From: an uncultured Oscillibacter sp.
GTDB taxonomy: Bacteria; Bacillota; Clostridia; Oscillospirales; Oscillospiraceae
Direction of reading: 5' to 3'
NCBI GenBank assembly: GCA_900550685.1
Contig: URTS01000020.1
Span: forward strand, 1 to 19,990
Length of the DNA: 19,990 nucleotides
The translations under genes were made by a program, and so were the position numbers. How positions within the stretch are numbered: the first letter of the stretch is position 1; each line of letters opens with the position of its first letter. Of this stretch, positions 6,958 through 13,467 are shown piece by piece. The notes beneath the pieces were generated by a model, which saw nothing but the letters and a program-made list of their open reading frames with translations, was not told the origin of the DNA and ran no database searches.

Positions 6958-8199
6958 TCATTCTGTCCGGATGCCCCGGCGGTCGAATTCCGCCGTCAGC
7001 AGGGAGAGGTCGTTGGGCAGCTTCATGGGGTCCCCGCAGAATTTGATGGCGTTGGCCACATCCTTCAGGCCGTTGCCGGTGACCACGGACACCACGGTGT
7101 CCTTCTTCCCGATGACGCCCTGCTCGCAAAGCTTTTTCACGCCTGCCGTGCCGGTGACACCTGCCGGCTCGCCGAATACGCCGCAGGTGGTGCCCAGCAG
7201 CTTCTGGGCCGCCATGATCTCCTCGTCAGAGACATTCACCACAATGCCGTTGGACTCCCGAATGGCCATCAGGGCCTTGTCGGCGTTCCGGGGAACGCCC
7301 ACGGCGATGGAGTCCGCCAGGGTGTTCTCCTCCATAGGCTGCCAGGGCTTGTTTTCCGCAATGGCCCGGTTGATGGGGTGGCACCCCTCCGCCTGGGCGG
7401 AGATCAGCCGGGGCAGGCGGTCGATGAAGCCGATGGCGTACAGGTCCTTCAGGCCCTTCCAGAGGCCCGCGATGGTGCAGCCGTCGCCTACAGAAATGGC
7501 GATATAGTCCGGCACCTGCCAGTTCAGCTGCTCCATGATCTCCAGAGACACCGTCTTTTTGCCCTCGGAGAGGTAGGGGTTGATGGCGGCGTTGCGGTTG
7601 TACCAGCCGTATTTCTCAATGGCTTTCTTGGAAAGCTCAAAGGTCTCCTCATAATCCCCCTGGACGGAAATGACGTTGGCGCCGAAGGTCATCAGCTGGG
7701 CCACCTTGCCCTTGGGGGCCCGCTCCGGCACAAAGATGAAGGTCCGCAGTCCCGCCGCCGCGGCGTTGCCCGCCAGAGAACTGGCGGCGTTGCCGGTGGA
7801 AGAACAGGCGATAATCTTGGCCCCCGCCTCCCGGGCCTTGGCCACCGCCATGGCGCTGGCCCGGTCCTTCAAAGACGCGGTGGGATTCTGGCCGTCGTCC
7901 TTCACGTACAGCTGCTTCAGGCCCAGCATTTCCGCCAGGCGGGGTTCGTCATATAAAGGAGAATTGCCCACCCGGAGGGGAGTGTTCTCCGTGGTCTCCT
8001 CAATTGGCAGCAGCTCCCGGTACCGCCACATGGACAGGTCCTTCCGCGCCGCCAGCTTTTCCTTGGTCAGCCGGGTCTTGATGTAATCGTAATCGTAGGT
8101 AATATCCAGAATACCGCCGCATTCGCAGGTGGTCAGATCCGGCGTGGCCGCATAGGTCTTTCCGCACTTGACGCACTTGCCGTATAAAACGTTTTTCAT
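6958..8199 (-). CDS. thrC: threonine synthase with N-terminal zinc ribbon
   Basis: A 413-residue fold-type-II PLP enzyme that turns O-phosphohomoserine into L-threonine. The N-terminus carries a zinc-ribbon-like set C9-x2-C12-x12-C25-x-C27, seen in one threonine synthase subfamily. The PLP lysine is K111 in NPTASLKDRA, the substrate loop SSTGNAAS is at 133-140, and a glycine-rich SVGDGCTIAG follows. ATG 8199 has AAAGGGG about 6 bp before it; the open frame extends upstream over the end of the previous gene but without a ribosome site. It lies 101 bp after the unknown PLP enzyme gene, with a hairpin but no T-run between, so read-through from that operon is likely. A strong terminator follows. 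Related sulfonate or cysteate-type enzymes are a less likely alternative. Confidence 0.9.
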   Translation of the reverse strand: MKNVLYGKCVKCGKTYAATPDLTTCECGGILDITYDYDYIKTRLTKEKLAARKDLSMWRYRELLPIEETTENTPLRVGNSPLYDEPRLAEMLGLKQLYVKDDGQNPTASLKDRASAMAVAKAREAGAKIIACSSTGNAASSLAGNAAAAGLRTFIFVPERAPKGKVAQLMTFGANVISVQGDYEETFELSKKAIEKYGWYNRNAAINPYLSEGKKTVSLEIMEQLNWQVPDYIAISVGDGCTIAGLWKGLKDLYAIGFIDRLPRLISAQAEGCHPINRAIAENKPWQPMEENTLADSIAVGVPRNADKALMAIRESNGIVVNVSDEEIMAAQKLLGTTCGVFGEPAGVTGTAGVKKLCEQGVIGKKDTVVSVVTGNGLKDVANAIKFCGDPMKLPNDLSLLTAEFDRRGIRTE

Positions 8200-8222
8200 G
8201 TCCGCCCCTTTCTCAAATAAGC

Positions 8223-8252
8223 AAGGAGGACGGGCGTCCGCCCGCCCTCCTT
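8223..8252 (-). other. intergenic stem-loop before thrC
   Basis: Bases 8223-8235 pair with 8240-8252 (12 pairs, one A/C mismatch, loop of 4). On the minus strand there is no T-run after it, so it is a poor terminator. Its downstream arm reads CCTCCTT, complementary to a ribosome site, about 15 nt before the AAAGGGG of thrC. Confidence 0.6.
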
Positions 8253-8300
8253 TGAAAATGTCGTACAAAACTGCTGTTCCGGTACAGTAATGCGCCGGTT

Positions 8301-9776
8301 TTACAGATTCTTCAGAACACCGGTCTCCTCGTTGAAGGCGTTGATGAGTTCGTCCAGATCCTTGGCCTGGGCGTGAACGGCGTCCCAGGTGCCCTCGGTG
8401 TCGTACCACAGGGCGTTCAGCTCCTCGCTGGTCTTGCCCTGCTGCTCCACCCAGGTGTAGTATTTCAGGTTGTGGACCCGCTTGCGCTCCTGATAGTTCA
8501 ACTCCATCATGCTGTCGGTCTTGAGGCCCAGCATATGGATGGCGTGGTCCAGGGCGGCTTCCTTTTCGTTATAAGCGCCGTACTGCTCGTTCAGCTCCTG
8601 GATGCGGCTGCCGTACATGACGGCGGAGTCGGTGAGTACGGTGCCCACCACGTCCTGCTCGGTCAGTTCATAGTACTTGGCCATCTTGATGCAGCACAGC
8701 ACGTTGGCAATGCCGGAGATGCCCAGCCAGGTGAGCTTCTCGATCAGCTCATCGGACAGGTGCAGCTCCTCCTTCAGGTACTTCTGGCCCTCGGGGGTGT
8801 TGAACAGCCGCAGCAGCCGCTGGGAATCCTCGTCGTCAATGGCGATGGCCATATCCGTGTTCTTCACATTGTGGATCCAGGGGATGTGCTTGTCGCCGAT
8901 GCCCTCGATGCGGTGGCCGCCGAAGCCGTTGTTCAGAATGGTGGGGCACTGGAGGGCCTCGCCCACACCCAGCTTCAGGTGGGGATACAGCTCCTTCAGG
9001 CGGTCGCCGGTGGACATGGTGCCGGCGGAGCCGGAGGTGAAGCAGGCACCTGCGAAGCGGTCGCCGGGGCGCTTGATGGCCTCGAATACATCCGCCAGAG
9101 CGTTGCCGGTGACGTTGTAGTGCCACAGGGGGTTGCCCATCTCTTCAAACTGGTTGAAGATCATATACTGGGGGTCCTGCTTGAGCTCATTGGTCTTGTC
9201 GAAGATCTCCTTGACGTTGGACTCGCAGCCGGGGGTAGCGATGACCTCGGCGCCGATCTCATGGAGCCAGTCGAACCGCTCCTTGCTCATCTCGGCAGGC
9301 AGGATGGCCACGCCCTGGGCACCCAGCAGCCGGGAGTTGAATGCGCCGCCCCGGCAGTAGTTGCCGGTGGAGGGCCAGACGGCCTTATGCTTATCCACGT
9401 CGAACTGGCCGGTGACCAGTCGGGGAGCCAGGCAGCCGAAGGAAGCGCCCACCTTGTGGCAGCCGGTAGGGAACCACTTGCCCACCATGGCCACGATGCG
9501 GCAGGGCACACCGGTGAGCTCGGAGGGCAGTTCGATGTAGTTGGGCACTGCCTGATACAGTCCGCCGGACTCCTTGGGCTCGTTCTTCCAGGTGATGCGG
9601 AACAGGTTCAGGGGATCCACATCCCACAATCCCACGTTTTTCAGCTTGCTCTGGATCTTCTCCGGAATGGTCTCCGGATGCTGCATCTGGGCGATGGTGG
9701 GAATGACGATGCCGTTTTCCTTGGCCTTTTTCAGGTTGTGCTCCAGGCCCTGCTTGTTGATAGTCAGATCGATCAT
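8301..9776 (-). CDS. fold-type-II PLP-dependent enzyme (tryptophan synthase beta/cysteine synthase superfamily), substrate unknown
   Basis: A 491-residue protein of the PALP superfamily. The likely PLP lysine is K108 in PTGCHKVGASFG, which recalls the HK-type lysine context of TrpB. STGNYCRGG (136-144) is the asparagine loop that contacts PLP, and SGSAGTMSTGD (248-258) is a glycine/serine-rich loop that may hold the cofactor phosphate. The long N-terminus (about 90 residues before the core) and the C-terminal 150 residues are larger than in OAS sulfhydrylases or threonine synthase. Its start overlaps the stop codon of the regulator gene by ATGA, so the two are translationally coupled. Position in a locus with YgeY, YgeW and carbamate kinase suggests a lyase acting on an amino acid, possibly filling the place of YgeX (2,3-diaminopropionate ammonia-lyase), but the sequence does not resemble YgeX as I know it. 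No ribosome site other than the coupling is needed. Confidence 0.85.
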   Translation of the reverse strand: MIDLTINKQGLEHNLKKAKENGIVIPTIAQMQHPETIPEKIQSKLKNVGLWDVDPLNLFRITWKNEPKESGGLYQAVPNYIELPSELTGVPCRIVAMVGKWFPTGCHKVGASFGCLAPRLVTGQFDVDKHKAVWPSTGNYCRGGAFNSRLLGAQGVAILPAEMSKERFDWLHEIGAEVIATPGCESNVKEIFDKTNELKQDPQYMIFNQFEEMGNPLWHYNVTGNALADVFEAIKRPGDRFAGACFTSGSAGTMSTGDRLKELYPHLKLGVGEALQCPTILNNGFGGHRIEGIGDKHIPWIHNVKNTDMAIAIDDEDSQRLLRLFNTPEGQKYLKEELHLSDELIEKLTWLGISGIANVLCCIKMAKYYELTEQDVVGTVLTDSAVMYGSRIQELNEQYGAYNEKEAALDHAIHMLGLKTDSMMELNYQERKRVHNLKYYTWVEQQGKTSEELNALWYDTEGTWDAVHAQAKDLDELINAFNEETGVLKNL

Positions 9777-10417
9777 GTGCTCTGCCCTCCTGTTGATTTA
9801 TCAAGATAAGAATATAAGGTATATTTGGAAATCCCAAAGTATTTCGCAACTTTTTCGCCGGAACGGGTCACCAGGAACGCCCCGTTTTCGTTGAGGAACC
9901 GGATGGCCTTGATCTTGTCCTCCTTGTTCATCAGCGCCGCCGGCTTGCCCACCAGGGCCACCGACTGCTGGATCAGCTCCTCCAGCACGTTGTTGATGTT
10001 GACGATCTTCTCCGGCTCCGCCTGCTGGGGCTCCTGGACGGAGATGAAGTCCCGCACGGCCCCCGCCGCCATCATCAGCGCCGAAATGTCGAAGTTGATG
10101 GCCAGGATGGCCGTCACCTTGCCCCGGCTGTTGCGGATGTAGATGGTGGAGGATTTCAGCACCTTACCGTCCGGTGTCCGGGTCAGGTAGCTGAGATGGT
10201 CCTGGGCCTCCCGGTCCTGGTGCTCCATCCGCTCCAGCACCACGTTGGATGCCCCGTCCCCCACCTTCCGGCCGGAGACGTGGCCGTTTTCAATGGCCAC
10301 AATGGTGTGGTCCGGGTGCTGGCTCAGGTCGTGGACCACCACCTCGCAGTTGGGGCCGAACTGGGCGGCGATGCCCTTGGCGATATGCCGCAGCTCTTCC
10401 AGCTTTCCGCTCTCCAT
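9773..10417 (-). CDS. YheO-like PAS domain / HTH transcriptional regulator (DauR-like)
   Basis: A 214-residue DNA-binding protein. Residues about 5-115 form a YheO-type PAS domain (GPNCEVVVHDLS at 21-32, SSTIYIRNSRGKVTAILAINFD at 89-110). Residues about 165-207 form the C-terminal helix-turn-helix (KIKAIRFLNENGAFL, then VAKYFGISKYTLYSYL). Members of this family, such as DauR of Pseudomonas, regulate amino-acid catabolism operons next to them, so control of the adjacent divergent genes is the natural reading. ATG 10417 has AAGGGGG about 7 bp upstream. Its stop overlaps the next gene by ATGA. Its promoter faces away from that of ygeY, and a 9-bp direct repeat flanks it, which suggests autoregulation. 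The ligand is not known. Confidence 0.9.
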   Translation of the reverse strand: MESGKLEELRHIAKGIAAQFGPNCEVVVHDLSQHPDHTIVAIENGHVSGRKVGDGASNVVLERMEHQDREAQDHLSYLTRTPDGKVLKSSTIYIRNSRGKVTAILAINFDISALMMAAGAVRDFISVQEPQQAEPEKIVNINNVLEELIQQSVALVGKPAALMNKEDKIKAIRFLNENGAFLVTRSGEKVAKYFGISKYTLYSYLDKSTGGQST

Positions 10418-10431
10418 GAATGGCCCCCTTT

Positions 10432-10484
10432 CCGGTTTTCTAAGCCCATGATACCATAGTTTTTGTGGAAATCAACCGGTTTTC
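10432..10484. repeat. direct repeat pair flanking the regulator promoter, candidate operator
   Basis: CCGGTTTTC occurs at 10432-10440 and again at 10476-10484, 44 bp apart. One copy lies at the start of the regulator transcript and the other directly upstream of its -35. The spacing is close to four helical turns, which would place both on one face of the DNA. Confidence 0.5.
10448..10475 (-). promoter_or_regulatory. promoter of the regulator-PLP enzyme operon
   Basis: On the minus strand TTGATT (10470-10475), a 16-bp spacer and TATCAT (10448-10453) preceded by TGG form an extended -10 promoter. Transcription should begin near 10441, about 24 nt before the regulator start codon. Confidence 0.7.
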
Positions 10485-10515
10485 AAAAAATTTTTCAGCT
10501 TTATGCAAATTTTGT

Positions 10516-10543
10516 TTGACACTGCCGGGAATCGTGCTATGAT
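10516..10543 (+). promoter_or_regulatory. promoter of the ygeY-ygeW-carbamate kinase operon
   Basis: TTGACA (10516-10521) is perfect; TATGAT (10538-10543) follows after 16 bp and is preceded by TGC, an extended -10. It should be strong. It is back to back with the regulator promoter, the two -35 elements being about 40 bp apart, so one bound regulator could influence both. Confidence 0.82.
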
Positions 10544-10544
10544 A

Positions 10545-10560
10545 AGGGTGAAAACACCCT
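10545..10560 (+). promoter_or_regulatory. inverted repeat at the ygeY transcription start, candidate operator or 5' hairpin
   Basis: AGGGTG (10545-10550) and CACCCT (10555-10560) are separated by AAAA. The repeat begins 2 bp after the -10 element and so spans the predicted transcript start near 10550. Confidence 0.45.
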
Positions 10561-10601
10561 GAGGACTCATTTAAAAACACAAGTTGACGGAGGGTAACGA
10601 T

Positions 10602-12011
10602 ATGGATTTTGAAGCGATCAAAGCGGCGGCCAGAGGCTATCAGGCGGACATGACCCGCTTTCTGCGGGAGATGATCTCCCACCCCAGCGAAAGCTGCGAG
10701 GAGCGGGAGGTGGCCCACTGCATCAAGGCCGAGATGGAGCGTCTGGGCTACGACAAGGTGGAAATCGACGGCCTGGGCAACGTCATCGGCTGGATGGGCG
10801 ACGGTGAGAAGATCATCGCCATCGACTCCCACATCGACACCGTGGGCATCGGCAACCTGTCCAACTGGGAGGCCGACCCCTACGAGGGCTATGAGACCGA
10901 GGACGTGATCTACGGCCGGGGCGGCTCCGACCAGGAGGGCGGCATGGCCTCCGCCGTATACGGCGTGAAGATCATGAAGGAGTTGAACCTGATCCCTGAG
11001 GGCTACAAGATCATGGTGGTTGGCTCCGTTCAGGAAGAGGACTGCGACGGCATGTGCTGGCAGTACATCGTCAACAATGACTTCAACGGTCCCGAGGACG
11101 CCCGCAGCAAGATCGAGTTCGTCATCTCCACCGAGCCCACCGACGGCGGCATTTACCGGGGCCACCGGGGCCGCATGGAGATCCGGGTGGACGTGAAGGG
11201 CATTTCCTGCCACGGCTCCGCGCCTGAGCGGGGCGACAACGCCATTTACAAGATGGCGGACATCATCCAGAACATCCGCTCCCTCAACGAAAACGGTGAC
11301 GGCCCCTCCAACGAGATCAAGGGCCTGGTGAAGATGCTGAATCCGGAATTCAACCCCGAGCACGCTGAGGACGCCCAATTCCTGGGCCGGGGCACCTGCA
11401 CCGTCTCCCAGATCTTCTACACCTCTCCCTCCCGCTGCGCCGTGGCGGACAGCTGCGCCATTTCCGTGGACCGCCGCATGACCGCCGGCGAGACCTGGGA
11501 CTCCTGCCTGAAGGAGATCGAGGCCCTGCCCGCCGTCCAAAAGTACAAGAACGACGTGAAGGTCAGCATGTACATGTATGACCGTCCCGCCTGGACCGGC
11601 GAGGTCTACGAGACGGAGTGCTTCTTCCCCACTTGGATCAACAAGGAAAACGCCGCCCACGTTCAGGCCCTGGCCGACGCCCACAAGGCCCTGTGGGGTG
11701 AGAGCCGCATCGGCCATGCCGACGCCGATCCCAAGTTCGACGCCATGCACCTGCGGCAGCGTCCCCTCATCGACAAGTGGACCTTCTCCACCAACTGCGT
11801 ATCCATCCAGGGCCGGTACGGCATCCCCTGCGTGGGCTTCGGCCCCGGCGCGGAATCCCAGGCCCACGCCCCCAACGAGATCACCTGGAAGCAGGATCTG
11901 GTGACCTGCGCGGCGCTGTACGCCGCCGTCCCCGGCCTGTATAAGACGGAGAACAAGACAGACGACGTCACCGAGTTCCGCCAGAGCCTGACGGACAACG
12001 ACATTCAGTAA
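10602..12011 (+). CDS. ygeY: YgeY-family M20 metallohydrolase
   Basis: A 469-residue M20/ArgE-DapE-type hydrolase that closely tracks E. coli YgeY through blocks such as YQADMTRFLR, SHGSAPERGD-like CHGSAPERGDNAI (203-215), TSPSRCAVADSCA and GFGP...HAPNE. The dinuclear metal site is visible: H77 (DSHIDT, with D79), bridging D110 (GRGGSDQEGG), E145/E146 (VQEEDCDG; general base and ligand), E178 (STEPTD) and H422 (HAPNE). YgeY is associated with selenium-linked and purine-related loci, and its substrate is unsettled; it probably cleaves an amide or ureido bond. It is about 65 residues longer than E. coli YgeY through insertions near 161-168, 232-258 and 370-388 and a C-terminal tail. ATG 10602 is set by GGAGGG 7 bp upstream; a TTG at 10584 is upstream of that site and rejected. 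It is the first gene of the rightward operon. Confidence 0.93.
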   Translation: MDFEAIKAAARGYQADMTRFLREMISHPSESCEEREVAHCIKAEMERLGYDKVEIDGLGNVIGWMGDGEKIIAIDSHIDTVGIGNLSNWEADPYEGYETEDVIYGRGGSDQEGGMASAVYGVKIMKELNLIPEGYKIMVVGSVQEEDCDGMCWQYIVNNDFNGPEDARSKIEFVISTEPTDGGIYRGHRGRMEIRVDVKGISCHGSAPERGDNAIYKMADIIQNIRSLNENGDGPSNEIKGLVKMLNPEFNPEHAEDAQFLGRGTCTVSQIFYTSPSRCAVADSCAISVDRRMTAGETWDSCLKEIEALPAVQKYKNDVKVSMYMYDRPAWTGEVYETECFFPTWINKENAAHVQALADAHKALWGESRIGHADADPKFDAMHLRQRPLIDKWTFSTNCVSIQGRYGIPCVGFGPGAESQAHAPNEITWKQDLVTCAALYAAVPGLYKTENKTDDVTEFRQSLTDNDIQ

Positions 12012-12014
12012 ATG

Positions 12015-12134
12015 AAAGTGGGGACTTCGTCTCCCCCTTTCGATCCCCCACCAGGGAACCGCTTTCCCTGGCGAACGCCGCCCCCCGGCGGCTGGGGCTA
12101 TGTATTTTTCCAAGGCACATGTCCTTGGAAAAAT
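12015..12134 (+). repeat. cluster of four stem-loops between ygeY and ygeW
   Basis: Four successive hairpins fill this gap: an imperfect one at 12015-12040, a perfect 8-bp stem at 12051-12071, a perfect 6-bp GC stem at 12077-12092, and a perfect 12-bp stem ATTTTTCCAAGG (12104-12115 with 12123-12134). None is followed by a T-run on the plus strand. It looks like an extragenic palindromic element or an RNA-stability block rather than a terminator; no second copy is present in this window. Confidence 0.65.
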
Positions 12135-12177
12135 GATTGGAACCATCTAAATTACATAAAATTCAGGAGAGAGAATT

Positions 12178-13371
12178 ATGTCTAAGACCACGGAACTGGC
12201 GCGGCATCTGGAGCGCCTGCACATCAACAACATGTACAAGTCCGATTTCTATTGGACCTGGGACAAGACCGACGAGGAGCTGGAGGCCATCTTCACGGTG
12301 GCCGATGCCCTGCGGGACCTGCGGGAGCGGAACAAGTCTACCCGGATCTTTGATTCCGGCCTGGGCATCTCCATCTTCCGGGACAACTCCACCCGCACCC
12401 GCTTCTCCTTCGCCTCCGCCTGCAACCTGCTGGGCCTGCGCACCCAGGACCTGGACGAGAAGAAGAGCCAGATCGCTCACGGCGAGACCCTCCGGGAGAC
12501 TGCCAACATGGTGTCCTTCATGGCCGATGTCATCGGCATCCGGGACGATATGTACATCGGCGAGGGCCACAAGTACCAGAAGACCTTCATGGATGCCCTG
12601 GACGAGGGCTACCGGGACGGCATCCTGGAGCAGCGTCCCACCTTGGTGAACCTCCAGTGTGACGTGGACCATCCCACCCAGTGCATGGCGGATATGCTCC
12701 ACATCATCCACCAGTTCGGCGGCGTGGAAAACCTGAAGGGCAAGAAGATTGCCATGACCTGGGCCTACTCCCCCTCCTACGGCAAGCCCCTCTCCGTGCC
12801 CCAGGGCGTCATCGGCCTGATGACCCGCTTCGGCATGGATGTGGTGCTGGCTCATCCCGAGGGCTATGACGTGATGCCCGAGGTGGAGGAGATCGCCCGG
12901 AAGAACGCCGCGGCCACCGGCGGCAGCTACAAGAAGGTCGCCACCATGGAAGAGGCCTTCGACGGCGCCGACATCGTCTATCCCAAGAGCTGGGCCCCCT
13001 TCGCCGCCATGGAGCAGCGCACCCAGCTGTACGCCGCAGGCGACCAGGCGGGCATTGACGCTCTGGAGCAGAAGCTGCTGGCCCAGAACGCCCAGTTCAA
13101 GAACTGGACCTGCTCTGAGGAGATGATGAAGCGGACCAAGGACGGCAAGGCCCTGTACCTCCACTGCCTGCCTGCCGACATCACCGGCGTTTCCTGCAAG
13201 GAGGGCGAAGTGGACGCCTCCGTGTTTGACCGGTACCTGGTGCCCCTGTACAAGCAGGCCAGCTTCAAACCCTACATCATCGCGGCCATGATCCTCATGA
13301 GCCAGGTGAAGGATCCCGTGAACTGCCTGCGGGCCTTGGATGCTGCCGGTGACAGCCGCAAGCGCTTCTAA
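12178..13371 (+). CDS. ygeW: YgeW-family knotted carbamoyltransferase
   Basis: A 397-residue member of the aspartate/ornithine carbamoyltransferase superfamily; E. coli YgeW is 396. Carbamoyl-phosphate contacts are seen in STRTR (71-75, within FRDNSTRTRF), DHPTQ (164-168) and HCLP (329-332). The amino-acid-binding loop KSWAPF (270-275) differs from the aspartate and ornithine enzymes, and the natural substrate of YgeW is unknown. With carbamate kinase directly downstream the reaction probably runs catabolically: a carbamoylated (ureido) compound plus phosphate gives carbamoyl phosphate and an amine. ATG 12178 has AGGAGA 9 bp upstream. It follows ygeY after a 166-bp gap of stem-loops, without its own visible promoter. 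Confidence 0.94.
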   Translation: MSKTTELARHLERLHINNMYKSDFYWTWDKTDEELEAIFTVADALRDLRERNKSTRIFDSGLGISIFRDNSTRTRFSFASACNLLGLRTQDLDEKKSQIAHGETLRETANMVSFMADVIGIRDDMYIGEGHKYQKTFMDALDEGYRDGILEQRPTLVNLQCDVDHPTQCMADMLHIIHQFGGVENLKGKKIAMTWAYSPSYGKPLSVPQGVIGLMTRFGMDVVLAHPEGYDVMPEVEEIARKNAAATGGSYKKVATMEEAFDGADIVYPKSWAPFAAMEQRTQLYAAGDQAGIDALEQKLLAQNAQFKNWTCSEEMMKRTKDGKALYLHCLPADITGVSCKEGEVDASVFDRYLVPLYKQASFKPYIIAAMILMSQVKDPVNCLRALDAAGDSRKRF

Positions 13372-13396
13372 GACTCAGCACCGGATCAAAACTCAT

Positions 13397-13444
13397 AAAA
13401 AAAGCAATAGCGGGAATACTGCATCCATCTGTATTCCCGCTATT
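13397..13444. other. stem-loop between ygeW and carbamate kinase, T-run on the minus strand
   Basis: AATAGCGGGAATAC (13406-13419) pairs perfectly with 13431-13444, a 14-bp stem and 11-base loop, preceded on the plus strand by seven A (13397-13403). Read on the minus strand this is a terminator with a T-run, although both flanking genes are on the plus strand. In the mRNA it stands about 12 nt before the GAGG of carbamate kinase and could act as a stability or processing element. Confidence 0.75.
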
Positions 13445-13467
13445 ACTGTCAGAAATGAGGAAACGAT

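Noticed and set aside
8373..9809. Open frame of 478 codons on the plus strand opposite the PLP enzyme
   Set aside because: Same reasoning: antisense shadow of a protein with clear PLP motifs, no ribosome site and no promoter.
10440..12146. Long open frame of 568 codons on the minus strand opposite ygeY
   Set aside because: It mirrors a clearly recognisable YgeY gene, is rich in His/Val/Gly/Leu as expected from the antisense of GC-rich coding DNA, has no ribosome site and no recognisable domain.
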